A DNA stretch of 64,000 nt from Streptomyces subrutilus (GTDB lineage: Bacteria > Actinomycetota > Actinomycetes > Streptomycetales > Streptomycetaceae): assembly GCF_008704535.1 (NCBI RefSeq), contig NZ_CP023701.1, positions 4,156,501 to 4,220,500 of the forward strand. Direction: 5' to 3'. A program made the translations under genes and the position numbers. This document shows positions 7,963-15,551 of this stretch, piece by piece. Position 1 is the stretch's first letter. Each line of letters starts with the position of its first letter. Under the pieces are notes generated by a model. The model was given only the letters and a program-made list of their open reading frames with translations, did no database searches and was not told the DNA's origin.

Positions 7963-8931
7963 ATGACCAGCAGCCCTTTGCTCCACCTCCCCGGCGCCGT
8001 GCAGGCCGAAGGCCGCGACGAGGGCGTCGCCGCCCATTACGGCGAGCTGTACGGCGAACAACGGGCCCTCGGCGACGGCCGCGGCTTCGTGGACCTCTCG
8101 CACCGCGGGGTCGTCACCGTCAGCGGACCCGAGCGGCTGAGCTGGCTGCACCTGCTGCTCACCCAGCACCTCACCGAGCTGCCCGCCGGCCAGGCCACCG
8201 AGGCGCTGATCCTCTCCGCCAACGGGCACATCGAGCACGCGCTCTACCTCGTCGACGACGGCGAGACCACCTGGGCGCACGTGGAGCCCGGCACCCAGGC
8301 GGAGCTGATCGCCTACCTGGAGTCGATGAAGTTCTTCTACCGCGTGGAAGTCGCCGACCGCACCGGGGAGTTCGCGGTCGTCCACCTGCCCGCCGGCTCC
8401 ATCGCGGAGGTCGCCGGGGGCCACGCCGTACGGGAGACCGCCCACGGCCGCGACGTCTTCCTGCCCCGCACCGCGCTGGAGGACTTCGCCGCGGCCCACG
8501 GCCCGGCCGCCGGCCTCCTCGCGTACGAGGCGCTGCGCGTCGAGGCCCACCGGCCGCGGCTCGGCCTGGAGACCGACCACCGCACCATCCCGCACGAGCT
8601 GGGCTGGATCGGCACCGCCGTGCACCTGCAGAAGGGGTGCTACCGCGGCCAGGAGACCGTCGCCCGCGTCCACAACCTGGGCAAGCCCCCCCGCCGCCTG
8701 GTCTTCCTGCACCTGGACGGCTCCGAGGTGCTGCTCCCGGCGCACGGCACGCCCGTCCGGCTGGCCGCGGACGGCGGCGAGGGGCGCCAGCTCGGCTTCG
8801 TCACCACCGCGGTCCGCCACCACGAGCTCGGCCCGATCGCGCTCGCCCTGGTCAAGCGGAACGTTCCCGTGGACGCGCCGCTGCTCGCCGGGAACACGGC
8901 CGCCGCACAGGAGGTCGTCGTCGCCCCCTAG
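7963..8931 (+). CDS. YgfZ/GcvT-like folate-binding Fe-S cluster maintenance protein
   Basis: A 322-residue protein with the YgfZ signature KGCYRGQE at about residues 224-231, including the functional Cys. The N-terminal part follows the GcvT tetrahydrofolate-binding fold. YgfZ relatives support assembly or repair of certain iron-sulfur enzymes using folate in the cytoplasm. The ATG has TACGCT ending 7 bases upstream and no Shine-Dalgarno, consistent with a leaderless transcript. It converges on dtd with a hairpin between the two. Confidence 0.9.
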   Translation: MTSSPLLHLPGAVQAEGRDEGVAAHYGELYGEQRALGDGRGFVDLSHRGVVTVSGPERLSWLHLLLTQHLTELPAGQATEALILSANGHIEHALYLVDDGETTWAHVEPGTQAELIAYLESMKFFYRVEVADRTGEFAVVHLPAGSIAEVAGGHAVRETAHGRDVFLPRTALEDFAAAHGPAAGLLAYEALRVEAHRPRLGLETDHRTIPHELGWIGTAVHLQKGCYRGQETVARVHNLGKPPRRLVFLHLDGSEVLLPAHGTPVRLAADGGEGRQLGFVTTAVRHHELGPIALALVKRNVPVDAPLLAGNTAAAQEVVVAP

Positions 8932-8941
8932 GGCAGGGCGG

Positions 8942-8965
8942 CGGCCCCGGGGCAGCCCGGGGCCG
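8942..8965. terminator. Convergent terminator between ygfZ-like gene and dtd
   Basis: A perfect 10-bp stem (CGGCCCCGGG at 8942-8951 with 8956-8965) and a GCAG loop, placed between converging stop codons. Confidence 0.7.
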
Positions 8966-8986
8966 GATGAGATGGCCCGATGTGTC

Positions 8987-9412
8987 TCAGATGTCGATGA
9001 CGACGGTGAACGGGCCGTGGTTGGTGAGCGAGACCCGCATGTCCGCACCGAACCGGCCCGTCGCCACCGTCGCACCCAGCGCCCGCAGCTGCGCCACCAC
9101 CTCGTCGACCAGCGGCTCGGCCACCGGGCCGGGCGCGGCCGCGTTCCAGGTGGGGCGGCGGCCCTTGCGGGCGTCTCCGTACAGCGTGAACTGGGAGATC
9201 ACCAGCAGCGGTGCGTCCACGTCGCTACAGGACTTCTCGGCCTCCAGGACGCGCACGGACCACAGCTTGCGCGCCAGCAGCGCCGCCTTCTCCGGGGTGT
9301 CGTCGTGGGTCACCCCCACCAGCACGCACAACCCCTCGCCGACGATCTCGCCCACGGTCTCGCCGGCCACCACGACGCTCGCGCCGTCCACCCTCTGCAC
9401 CACAGCTCGCAT
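8987..9412 (-). CDS. dtd: D-aminoacyl-tRNA deacylase
   Basis: A 141-residue protein, the family length, starting MRAVVQRVDGASV. The active-site motif SQFTLYGD is intact. The second motif, usually NGPVT-like, reads NHGPFT, a conservative change. The enzyme hydrolyses D-amino acids (and glycine) mischarged on tRNA. Upstream in-frame sequence extends to 9658 but is low-complexity and divergent from rsiG, so the ATG at 9412 is preferred. Confidence 0.93.
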   Translation of the reverse strand: MRAVVQRVDGASVVVAGETVGEIVGEGLCVLVGVTHDDTPEKAALLARKLWSVRVLEAEKSCSDVDAPLLVISQFTLYGDARKGRRPTWNAAAPGPVAEPLVDEVVAQLRALGATVATGRFGADMRVSLTNHGPFTVVIDI

Positions 9413-9548
9413 ACCACCTGTGTACCAGGCGTGCACCCGTCCGGGGCCGATCGGGTGCAGTGGGACTGCATCGGGGCCACGGAGGGTGGCACGATGCACG
9501 CAGGCGGTGCGGGTGCGCCGCACCGGTCGAGGGGACGGACTCGTTCGT

Positions 9549-10121
9549 ATGAATACTTCTGGTACCTCCGTACCTGCATCACCGGCTGCCATCTCCGCCG
9601 CGGTCCGACCGCCCGCGCAGCGCACCGCCGACACCCCGCCGCCGGGGACGCCGACCACCGCGCTGGGCCTGCCCGAGCTGCGGGCCCTGCGCCGCGACGC
9701 GCAGCGCGACGAGGCCGACCTCAGCTACGTGCGCCGCCTGCTCCAGGGCCGCATCGACATCCTGCGGGCCGAGCTGGCCCGGCGCACCGACCCCGAGGTC
9801 CCGGTCGTGGACCGGCTCTCGGAGATCCTCGCCGACGCCCCCTCCAGCCGCAGCGCCTCCGCCCGGCACGTGACGCTCGGCACCCCGCACAGCGAGGAGT
9901 ACCGGGTGCTGGCGGCCGAGATGCTGTCCGACGTGGAGCTCTCGGACCTGGACGCCCGCACCGACGCCGAACTGCACGACGGGCTGGGCAGACTGGTCCG
10001 CTACGAGCAGCAGGTCTCGCGGCGCCGACAGCAGCTCCAGCGCACGGCGGACGACTGCAGCGCGGAGATCACCCGCCGCTACCGCGAGGGCGAGGCCCAG
10101 GTGGACGACCTGCTGGCCTGA
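9549..10121 (+). CDS. rsiG: RsiG, c-di-GMP-dependent anti-sigma factor for WhiG
   Basis: A 190-residue, mostly helical protein. RsiG binds c-di-GMP through two copies of the motif E-x3-S-x2-R-x3-Q-x3-D, one on each arm of a coiled coil, and then sequesters the sporulation sigma factor WhiG. Both copies are exact here: E55/S59/R62/Q66/D70 and E153/S157/R160/Q164/D168. The first 40 residues are Pro/Ala-rich. The start is ATG at 9549; GAGGGG lies rather far upstream (about 14 bases), so the exact start is slightly uncertain. A CdgB-like diguanylate cyclase gene lies 49 kb away in this window. Confidence 0.9.
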   Translation: MNTSGTSVPASPAAISAAVRPPAQRTADTPPPGTPTTALGLPELRALRRDAQRDEADLSYVRRLLQGRIDILRAELARRTDPEVPVVDRLSEILADAPSSRSASARHVTLGTPHSEEYRVLAAEMLSDVELSDLDARTDAELHDGLGRLVRYEQQVSRRRQQLQRTADDCSAEITRRYREGEAQVDDLLA

Positions 10122-10191
10122 GGCGCGGCCCCTGGGGGTCGGGCCGAAAACCGGAGGACTGCGGCCGGTGGGCCGACTAGCGTGGCCGGTC

Positions 10192-11460
10192 ATGAGCGCT
10201 GACGTCAGGCCGATCGCCGCATCCGAACTCCCCGACTGGCTGCGGACCGTGAACACGGGGTTCCTCACCGCCTCGGGGGTGACGCAATCCGATGTCGCCC
10301 AGCGCCGCGAGCACACCGATCTCGCGCGCACCCAGGGGGCGTTCGACACCGGTACGGGCCGCTGCGTCGGGGCGCTGCGCTCCTTCGCACAGCGGCTCAC
10401 CGTGCCCGGCGGGGCCGACGTCGCCGCGAGCGCCGTCACCAACGTCGGCGTCCTGCCGACCCACCGCCGCCAGGGCCTGCTGACCCGGATGATGGCGGCC
10501 GAACTCACCGCCGCCCGGGACCGCGGCGACGTCCTGTCCACGCTGATCGCCGCCGAGTACCCGATCTACGGGCGGTACGGGTACGGGCCCGCCGCCTCCC
10601 TCCGCGAGTGGGAGATCGACGTGCCGCGCACCGGCCTCGACCCGCGCCGGCCGGTGCCCGCGGACGGCGGGCGGATCGAACTGGTCGACGCCGCCCAGGC
10701 CCGGCTGATCGGGCCCGGGCTGCACGAGCGGCTGCGGGCGGTCACGCACGGCGCGGTGGACCGCGACGCGCGTTGGTGGAGCCTGGCGACCGGCCTGGAG
10801 TCCGTCTCCCACCGCCCGTACCAGGAGAAGTTCTTCGCGGTCCACCGGACGGCCGACGGCGAACCGGCCGGACTGGTCGCCTACCGGGCCGACGGCCACT
10901 GGACGGACGCCAAGGTCCCGCTGAACACCGTGCAGGTCACCGATCTGATCGCGCTGACCCCGGAGTCGGAGCGGGCGCTGTGGCACTTCCTGTGCTCCAT
11001 CGACTGGGTGCTCAAGGTGCGCACCGGCCCCCGGGCCCCCGACGACCTCGTCGACCAGCTGCTGCCCGATCCGCGCGCGGCCAGGACCGTGACCGCCGCC
11101 GACTTCCTGTGGGTGCGGCTGCTGGACGTCGTACGGGCGCTGGAGGCGCGCACGTACGCGGTGCCCGGGGAGCTCGTCCTGGAGGTCACGGACGCGGCGG
11201 GCCTGGCCGACGGCCGCTACCGGCTGACGGCGGGCGCCGGCGGGGACACCGGCTCCGGCGCGGCCCGCTGCGAACGCACCGACGCCCCGGCCGGCCTGCG
11301 GCTGGACGTGTCGGCGCTCGGTTCGCTCTACCTCGGCGACGAGTCCGCGGTGCGGCTGGCCGCGCTCGGCCGGATCACCGAGCTGCGGCCGGGCGCGGTC
11401 GCGCTGGCCGACGTGCTGCTGCGCACCGCGCGCCGGCCGTGGTGCCCGGACGTCTTCTGA
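10192..11460 (+). CDS. Eis-like GNAT N-acetyltransferase
   Basis: A 422-residue protein with a GNAT acetyl-CoA site (VLPTHRRQGLLTRMM, about residues 85-99), a second GNAT-like region and a C-terminal SCP2-like domain, the three-part layout of Eis proteins. Eis acetylates amines such as aminoglycosides and uses its C-terminal carboxylate in catalysis; this protein also ends in Phe (CPDVF). The natural substrate in Streptomyces is not known. TAGCGT ends 8 bases before the ATG. Confidence 0.85.
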   Translation: MSADVRPIAASELPDWLRTVNTGFLTASGVTQSDVAQRREHTDLARTQGAFDTGTGRCVGALRSFAQRLTVPGGADVAASAVTNVGVLPTHRRQGLLTRMMAAELTAARDRGDVLSTLIAAEYPIYGRYGYGPAASLREWEIDVPRTGLDPRRPVPADGGRIELVDAAQARLIGPGLHERLRAVTHGAVDRDARWWSLATGLESVSHRPYQEKFFAVHRTADGEPAGLVAYRADGHWTDAKVPLNTVQVTDLIALTPESERALWHFLCSIDWVLKVRTGPRAPDDLVDQLLPDPRAARTVTAADFLWVRLLDVVRALEARTYAVPGELVLEVTDAAGLADGRYRLTAGAGGDTGSGAARCERTDAPAGLRLDVSALGSLYLGDESAVRLAALGRITELRPGAVALADVLLRTARRPWCPDVF

Positions 11461-11542
11461 CGGGACCGGCGGGAGGACGGACGGCGGTACGCGCCGGGCA
11501 CGGCCGGCGGAGCGGCGAAGGAGCGGGGAAGGAGCGGGGAAC

Positions 11543-12322
11543 ATGACGCGTTCGAGGTCACTGGTGGAGCGGCTGCGCGCCGCGGGCTGCGTCTTCGCGG
11601 AGGAGGAGGCGGACCTGCTCGTGGGGGCCGCCCGGGACGACGGGCACCTGGCGGAGCTGCTGGCCCGCCGGGTCGCGGGCGAACCCCTGGAACACGTCGT
11701 GGGGTGGGCGGAGTTCTGCGGACTGCGCCTGGAGGTGGGCGCGGGGGCCTTCGTGCCCCGCCGGCGCACCGAGTTCCTGGTGCGGGAGGCGGTGGACGCG
11801 GCCCGGCCGGGCGCGGTGGTGCTGGACCTGTGCTGCGGGGTGGGCGCCCTGGGCGCGGCCGTGGCCTCCCTGGTGCCGGGCGGGGTGGAGCTGCACGCGG
11901 CGGACATCGACCCGGTGGCGCTCGCGTACGCGCGGCGCAACGTGGCCGCGTACGGCGGCGCGGTGTGGGAGGGCGACCTGTACGCGGCGCTGCCGGCGCG
12001 GCTGCGGGGACGGGTGGACCTGCTGGTGGTGAACGCCCCGTACGTCCCGACCGGGGAGATCGCGCTGATGCCCTCGGAGGCCCGCGACCACGAACCGGCC
12101 GTCTCCCTGGACGGCGGCGCGGACGGCCTGGCCGTGCACCGCCGGGTCGCGGCGGGCGCCCTGCCGTGGCTGGCCCCGGGCGGCCGCCTCTTCGTCGAGA
12201 CGAGCGCCCGCCAGTCCCCGGTGACGGCCTCGGCCCTGACCTCGGCGGGCCTGGCGGTACGGGTGGCGACCTCGGAGGAGCTGTACGCGACGGTGGCGAT
12301 CGGCACGGCCCCGGAGCGCTGA
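11543..12322 (+). CDS. HemK/PrmC-like protein N5-glutamine methyltransferase homologue
   Basis: A 259-residue class I methyltransferase with an N-terminal helical region and an SAM site VLDLCCGVGALGAAV. The catalytic NPPY motif of PrmC reads NAPY (VNAPYVPTGEI), as in an actinobacterial subgroup separate from the true release-factor methyltransferase. It would modify a Gln or Asn side chain or similar amide; the substrate is unknown. An AAGGAG ribosome binding site precedes the ATG. Confidence 0.82.
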   Translation: MTRSRSLVERLRAAGCVFAEEEADLLVGAARDDGHLAELLARRVAGEPLEHVVGWAEFCGLRLEVGAGAFVPRRRTEFLVREAVDAARPGAVVLDLCCGVGALGAAVASLVPGGVELHAADIDPVALAYARRNVAAYGGAVWEGDLYAALPARLRGRVDLLVVNAPYVPTGEIALMPSEARDHEPAVSLDGGADGLAVHRRVAAGALPWLAPGGRLFVETSARQSPVTASALTSAGLAVRVATSEELYATVAIGTAPER

Positions 12323-12373
12323 GCGGCGCCCGCCGCGCCGCCGGCTGTCGGTGCCCGGCCGTACGCTGGCGGG

Positions 12374-12793
12374 GTGATGCTGGAAGACCTCGTACGGCTG
12401 CGCCGGGCCCGGGACGCGATGGACCGCGACTACGCGGAGCCCCTCGACGTGCCCGCGCTGGCGCGGGTCGCCCTGATGTCGCCCGGTCACTTCTCGCGCA
12501 GCTTCCGGGCCGCCTTCGGCGAGACCCCGTACGGCTACCTGATGACCCGCCGCGTCGAGCGGGCCAAGGCGCTGCTGCGGCGGGGCGACCTGAGCGTCAC
12601 CGAGGTGTGCTTCGCCGTGGGCTGCACCTCGCTGGGGTCGTTCAGCTCGCGCTTCACCGAGCTGGTCGGCGAGACCCCGAGCGCCTACCGGGCCCGCGGG
12701 CACGAGACGGGCGCGGCCATCCCGGCCTGCGTCGCGAAGATCCTCACGCGCCCGGTCAGGAACGGAGAAGCGAAAACCGCCGCCCGGACGTAG
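12374..12793 (+). CDS. AraC-family regulator consisting mainly of the DNA-binding domain
   Basis: 139 residues with two helix-turn-helix units: LDVPALARVALMSPGHFSRS (about 25-44) and VTEVCFAVGCTSLGSFSSRF (about 76-95), followed by the AraC hallmark VGETPSAYRAR. There is no N-terminal sensor domain. TACGCT ends 6 bases before GTG at 12374 (ATG at 12377 is also possible), so it is probably leaderless. It is followed 9 bases later by a glyoxalase-fold gene, a common AraC-VOC pair, suggesting the regulator controls or serves that gene. Confidence 0.88.
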   Translation: MMLEDLVRLRRARDAMDRDYAEPLDVPALARVALMSPGHFSRSFRAAFGETPYGYLMTRRVERAKALLRRGDLSVTEVCFAVGCTSLGSFSSRFTELVGETPSAYRARGHETGAAIPACVAKILTRPVRNGEAKTAART

Positions 12794-12802
12794 CGTCGGG
12801 CC

Positions 12803-13222
12803 ATGACCATCAAGCTCTCCCAGTGCTTCATCGCCGTCGACGACCACGACAAGGCGCTCGCCTTCTACCGGGACGTCCTCGGCATGGAGGTCCGCAACGA
12901 CGTCGGGTTCGAGGGGATGCGGTGGGTGACCGTCGGCTCGCCCGAGCAGCCCGACGTGGAGATCGTCCTCGAACCGCCGCTCGCCAACCCGAACGCCTCG
13001 CCCGCGGACAAGCAGGCCATGGCCGAACTGCTGGCCAAGGGCATGCTGCGCGGCGTGATCTTCTCCACCGACGACTGCGACGCCACCTTCGAACGCATCC
13101 GCGCGGCGGGCGGCGAGGTGCTCCAGGAGCCCAGCGACCAGCCGTACGGCGTCCGCGACTGCGCCTTCCGCGACCCGGCGGGCAACATGCTCCGCTTCAA
13201 CCAGCCGCGCAGCACGCGCTGA
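12803..13222 (+). CDS. VOC (glyoxalase/dioxygenase-fold) protein
   Basis: 139 residues with the beta-alpha-beta-beta-beta repeat of vicinal-oxygen-chelate proteins: QCFIAVDDHDKALAFYRDVL at the start and GVRDCAFRDPAGNMLRFNQP at the end. Potential metal ligands include His and Glu residues in these segments (DDH, IVLE). Members bind small molecules, cleave C-C bonds or confer antibiotic resistance; the substrate cannot be told. TAGCGT ends 6 bases before the ATG, so it may also be transcribed separately from the AraC gene. Confidence 0.87.
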   Translation: MTIKLSQCFIAVDDHDKALAFYRDVLGMEVRNDVGFEGMRWVTVGSPEQPDVEIVLEPPLANPNASPADKQAMAELLAKGMLRGVIFSTDDCDATFERIRAAGGEVLQEPSDQPYGVRDCAFRDPAGNMLRFNQPRSTR

Positions 13223-13283
13223 CGGACGGGACGGACCCGGACCGCCGCCGGGGGCGCGGTCCGGGCCGCGTACCGTGGCGGCC

Positions 13284-13811
13284 ATGACGATCACGGCGCA
13301 CTGGAGACTCCGGCCGGCCTCGGTCGCGGACGTCGGGGCCGTGGCCGAGGTCCGGGCGGTGGCGCTGCGGGCGGACCTGGAACGGCTCGGACGCTACGAC
13401 GCGCACCACGTGCGACAGCGGCTGCGGGACGCGTTCGACCCGGCCCACACTTGGGTGATCGAGGTGGACGGCGCCCTCGCCGGCAGCGCGGCCCTGCGCC
13501 CGGCCGCCGACGCCCACTGGCTGGAGCACTTCTACCTGGCCCCGTACGCCCAGGGCGCCGGCATCGGCTCGGCCGTGCTGCGCGAACTGCTGGAGCGGTG
13601 CGACCGGGCCCGCGTGCCGGTCCGACTGAACGTCCTGCGGGGCAGCCCGGCCCGCGCCCTGTACGAACGGCACGGCTTCAGGGCCGTGAGCGAGGACCCG
13701 GTGGACGTCTTCATGCTGCGCGAACCGGCGACGGGCGAACGCACGGCGCCGGTGCCGGTGCAGCGCACCGACGGCGCGGTGGGAGCTGTAGCAAGCGTCT
13801 GCTTGCAATAG
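13284..13811 (+). CDS. GNAT acetyltransferase
   Basis: 175 residues with the acetyl-CoA pyrophosphate loop YAQGAGIGSAVLREL (about 88-102) and the C-terminal GNAT strand SPARALYERHGFRAV. The ATG is preferred over a GTG nine bases earlier because TACCGT ends 7 bases before it. The last dozen codons overlap an inverted repeat that may be the operator of the next gene. Substrate unknown. Confidence 0.82.
   Translation: MTITAHWRLRPASVADVGAVAEVRAVALRADLERLGRYDAHHVRQRLRDAFDPAHTWVIEVDGALAGSAALRPAADAHWLEHFYLAPYAQGAGIGSAVLRELLERCDRARVPVRLNVLRGSPARALYERHGFRAVSEDPVDVFMLREPATGERTAPVPVQRTDGAVGAVASVCLQ
13791..13806. promoter_or_regulatory. Inverted repeat before XRE regulator gene
   Basis: GCAAGC and GCTTGC are perfect 6-bp arms spaced by GTCT, 32 bases before the start of the XRE gene and overlapping the end of the GNAT gene. 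This region is unusually A/T-rich for the window. The position suggests an autoregulatory operator; that is inference. Confidence 0.4.
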
Positions 13812-13837
13812 TTAGCAGAGTCCGGCAGGATCGGGGC

Positions 13838-14287
13838 ATGGCATCGCTCAACGTCGGGGACCTCGGCGCGTACCTGCGCGAGCAGCGTCGGCAGGCCCAG
13901 CTCTCGCTGCGGCAGCTCGCCGACGCCGCGGGGGTGTCCAACCCGTACCTGAGCCAGATCGAGCGCGGGTTGCGCAAGCCGAGCGCGGACATCCTCCAGC
14001 AGCTGGCCAAGGCGCTGCGGATCTCCGCGGAGACGCTGTACGTGCAGGCCGGGATGTTGGACGAGCGGGACCGCGACGAGGTGGAGACGCGCGCCGTCAT
14101 CCTCGCCGACCCGTCCATCAACGAGCGGCAGAAGCAGGTGCTGCTCCAGATCTACGAGTCGTTCCGCAAGGAGAACGCGCTCGACACGGCCGCCGCGGAT
14201 GCCGCGGAGGCCGCGGGGGCCGCGAACGGCCCGGCCGGGACGCGGCCCGGTGCGTCCGACGACGCGATGCCGCCCAAGCCGAACTGA
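13838..14287 (+). CDS. XRE-family transcriptional regulator
   Basis: 149 residues. A classic lambda-repressor-type helix-turn-helix spans about residues 8-66 (LREQRRQAQLSLRQLADAAG, then NPYLSQIERGLRKPS). The segment DPSINERQKQVLLQIYESF follows, and the Ala/Gly/Pro-rich tail is disordered. No ligand domain is evident. The next gene, a cell-surface HBHA-like protein, starts 23 bases after the stop, so the two probably form an operon. An inverted repeat lies just upstream. Confidence 0.87.
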   Translation: MASLNVGDLGAYLREQRRQAQLSLRQLADAAGVSNPYLSQIERGLRKPSADILQQLAKALRISAETLYVQAGMLDERDRDEVETRAVILADPSINERQKQVLLQIYESFRKENALDTAAADAAEAAGAANGPAGTRPGASDDAMPPKPN

Positions 14288-14310
14288 CACGTATCCGGGA
14301 GGACCCGCAC

Positions 14311-14967
14311 ATGGCCATCGCCGATGACCTGAAGAAGACCCTCACCGACCCCACCCCCCTCTACTTCGCCGCCGGCACCGCCGACCTGGCCGTGCAGCAG
14401 GCGCGGAAGGTGCCGGGGCTCATCGAGCAGATCCGCGCCGAGGCCCCCGCGCGCATCGAGGCCGTGCGCAACACCGACCCGAAGGCCGTGCAGGAGAAGG
14501 CCCGGGGTGCGGCCAAGGAGGCGCAGGAGGCCGTCACCGCCCGGGTCGCCGAGGTGTTCGGCGCGATCGACCCGAAGAAGCTCGGGGAGACCGCCCAGGA
14601 CCTGGCGCTGCGCGGAGTCGGCGTGGCCGCCGAGTACGCGGTGCGGGCCAAGGAGACGTACGACAAGGTCGCCGAGCACGGCGAGCTGGCGGTGCGGTCG
14701 TGGCGGGGCGAGGTCTCCGAGGAGATCGTCGACATCGCCGTGGCCGTCGAGCCCGCGTCGTCGGCCGCTCAGACGCCGGCCGCCGGGACCGAGGCCGCCG
14801 CCGAGCCGGTGAGCGCCGAACCGGTGACCGCGGAGACCGCCCCGGCCGCCGGGACCGAGTCGGCCGCCGAGGCCGCCGCGGCTGAGGAGAAGCCCGCGGT
14901 GAAGAAGCCCGCGGCGCGCAAGAGCACGGCCCGGAAGGCCGCGGCCGCGCCGGCCGACGAGAGCTGA
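14311..14967 (+). CDS. HBHA-like helical protein with Lys/Ala-rich tail
   Basis: 218 residues. About 1-150 form a long amphipathic helical region (VQQARKVPGLIEQIRAEA, KARGAAKEAQEAVTARV), followed by an Ala/Glu/Val-rich stretch and a C-terminal Lys/Ala tail (KKPAARKSTARKAAAAP). This is the layout of mycobacterial heparin-binding haemagglutinin homologues. In Streptomyces the role is unknown; a surface- or DNA-associated scaffold is possible. No signal peptide is seen. RBS GGGAGGA precedes the ATG. Confidence 0.72.
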   Translation: MAIADDLKKTLTDPTPLYFAAGTADLAVQQARKVPGLIEQIRAEAPARIEAVRNTDPKAVQEKARGAAKEAQEAVTARVAEVFGAIDPKKLGETAQDLALRGVGVAAEYAVRAKETYDKVAEHGELAVRSWRGEVSEEIVDIAVAVEPASSAAQTPAAGTEAAAEPVSAEPVTAETAPAAGTESAAEAAAAEEKPAVKKPAARKSTARKAAAAPADES

Positions 14968-15102
14968 ACCGCATGACGTACGACGGGCCGGGCACCGGGG
15001 CGGTGTCCGGTTCGTTGTGCCGTTCGCGGGGGAACCCATGCCGGTAGCGTGGAGCCAGGCGTCGTCCGGCGTGTGGAGCAGCAGGAGAAGGCGGTCATCG
15101 CG

Positions 15103-15444
15103 ATGGATTTGATGGAAGGGTTCGACCTCAGGGTGATCCCCATGCTCGGGATCGCCATGCTGGTGCTCGCCGTGGTGGCCTTCGTGATGGCGCTGGTGGC
15201 CCGCGAGGACGCGTACCGGGCGGCCGGGAAGCAGAGCAAGACCTTCTGGCTGGTCATCCTCGGCATCACCGTCGTCGTGGACTTCTTCCTCGGGATGCTG
15301 TTCCTGCAGATCGCCGGCCTGGTCGCGACCATCGTGTTCTTCGTCGACGTGCGCCCCGCCCTCAAGCAGGTGTCGGGCGGCGGCCGGCGCAGCGGCGGCA
15401 GCAGCAGCGACGGGCCGTACGGGCCCTACAACGGCGGCCGGTAG
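15103..15444 (+). CDS. DUF2516 membrane protein
   Basis: 113 residues with three hydrophobic helices (about 10-35, 47-66, 70-85) and a Gly/Ser-rich tail. The loop AGKQSKTFWLVILGI matches DUF2516 proteins. The ATG follows CAGGAGAAGG; the longer frame upstream has no ribosome binding site. Function unknown. Confidence 0.85.
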   Translation: MDLMEGFDLRVIPMLGIAMLVLAVVAFVMALVAREDAYRAAGKQSKTFWLVILGITVVVDFFLGMLFLQIAGLVATIVFFVDVRPALKQVSGGGRRSGGSSSDGPYGPYNGGR

Positions 15445-15449
15445 GCACC

Positions 15450-15476
15450 CCCGCCCCGCGCCGCGCGCGGGGCGGG
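15450..15476. terminator. Convergent terminator, DUF2516 gene / phosphatase gene
   Basis: A perfect 12-bp stem (15450-15461 with 15465-15476) and a three-base loop between convergent genes. Confidence 0.7.
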
Positions 15477-15551
15477 ATCATCCGGGTCCACCGAGACCCC
15501 ACCGGACGGACGCGGGCGCGTGCGGCCGTCGGCGCCCGAGTCCGTCGGCCG

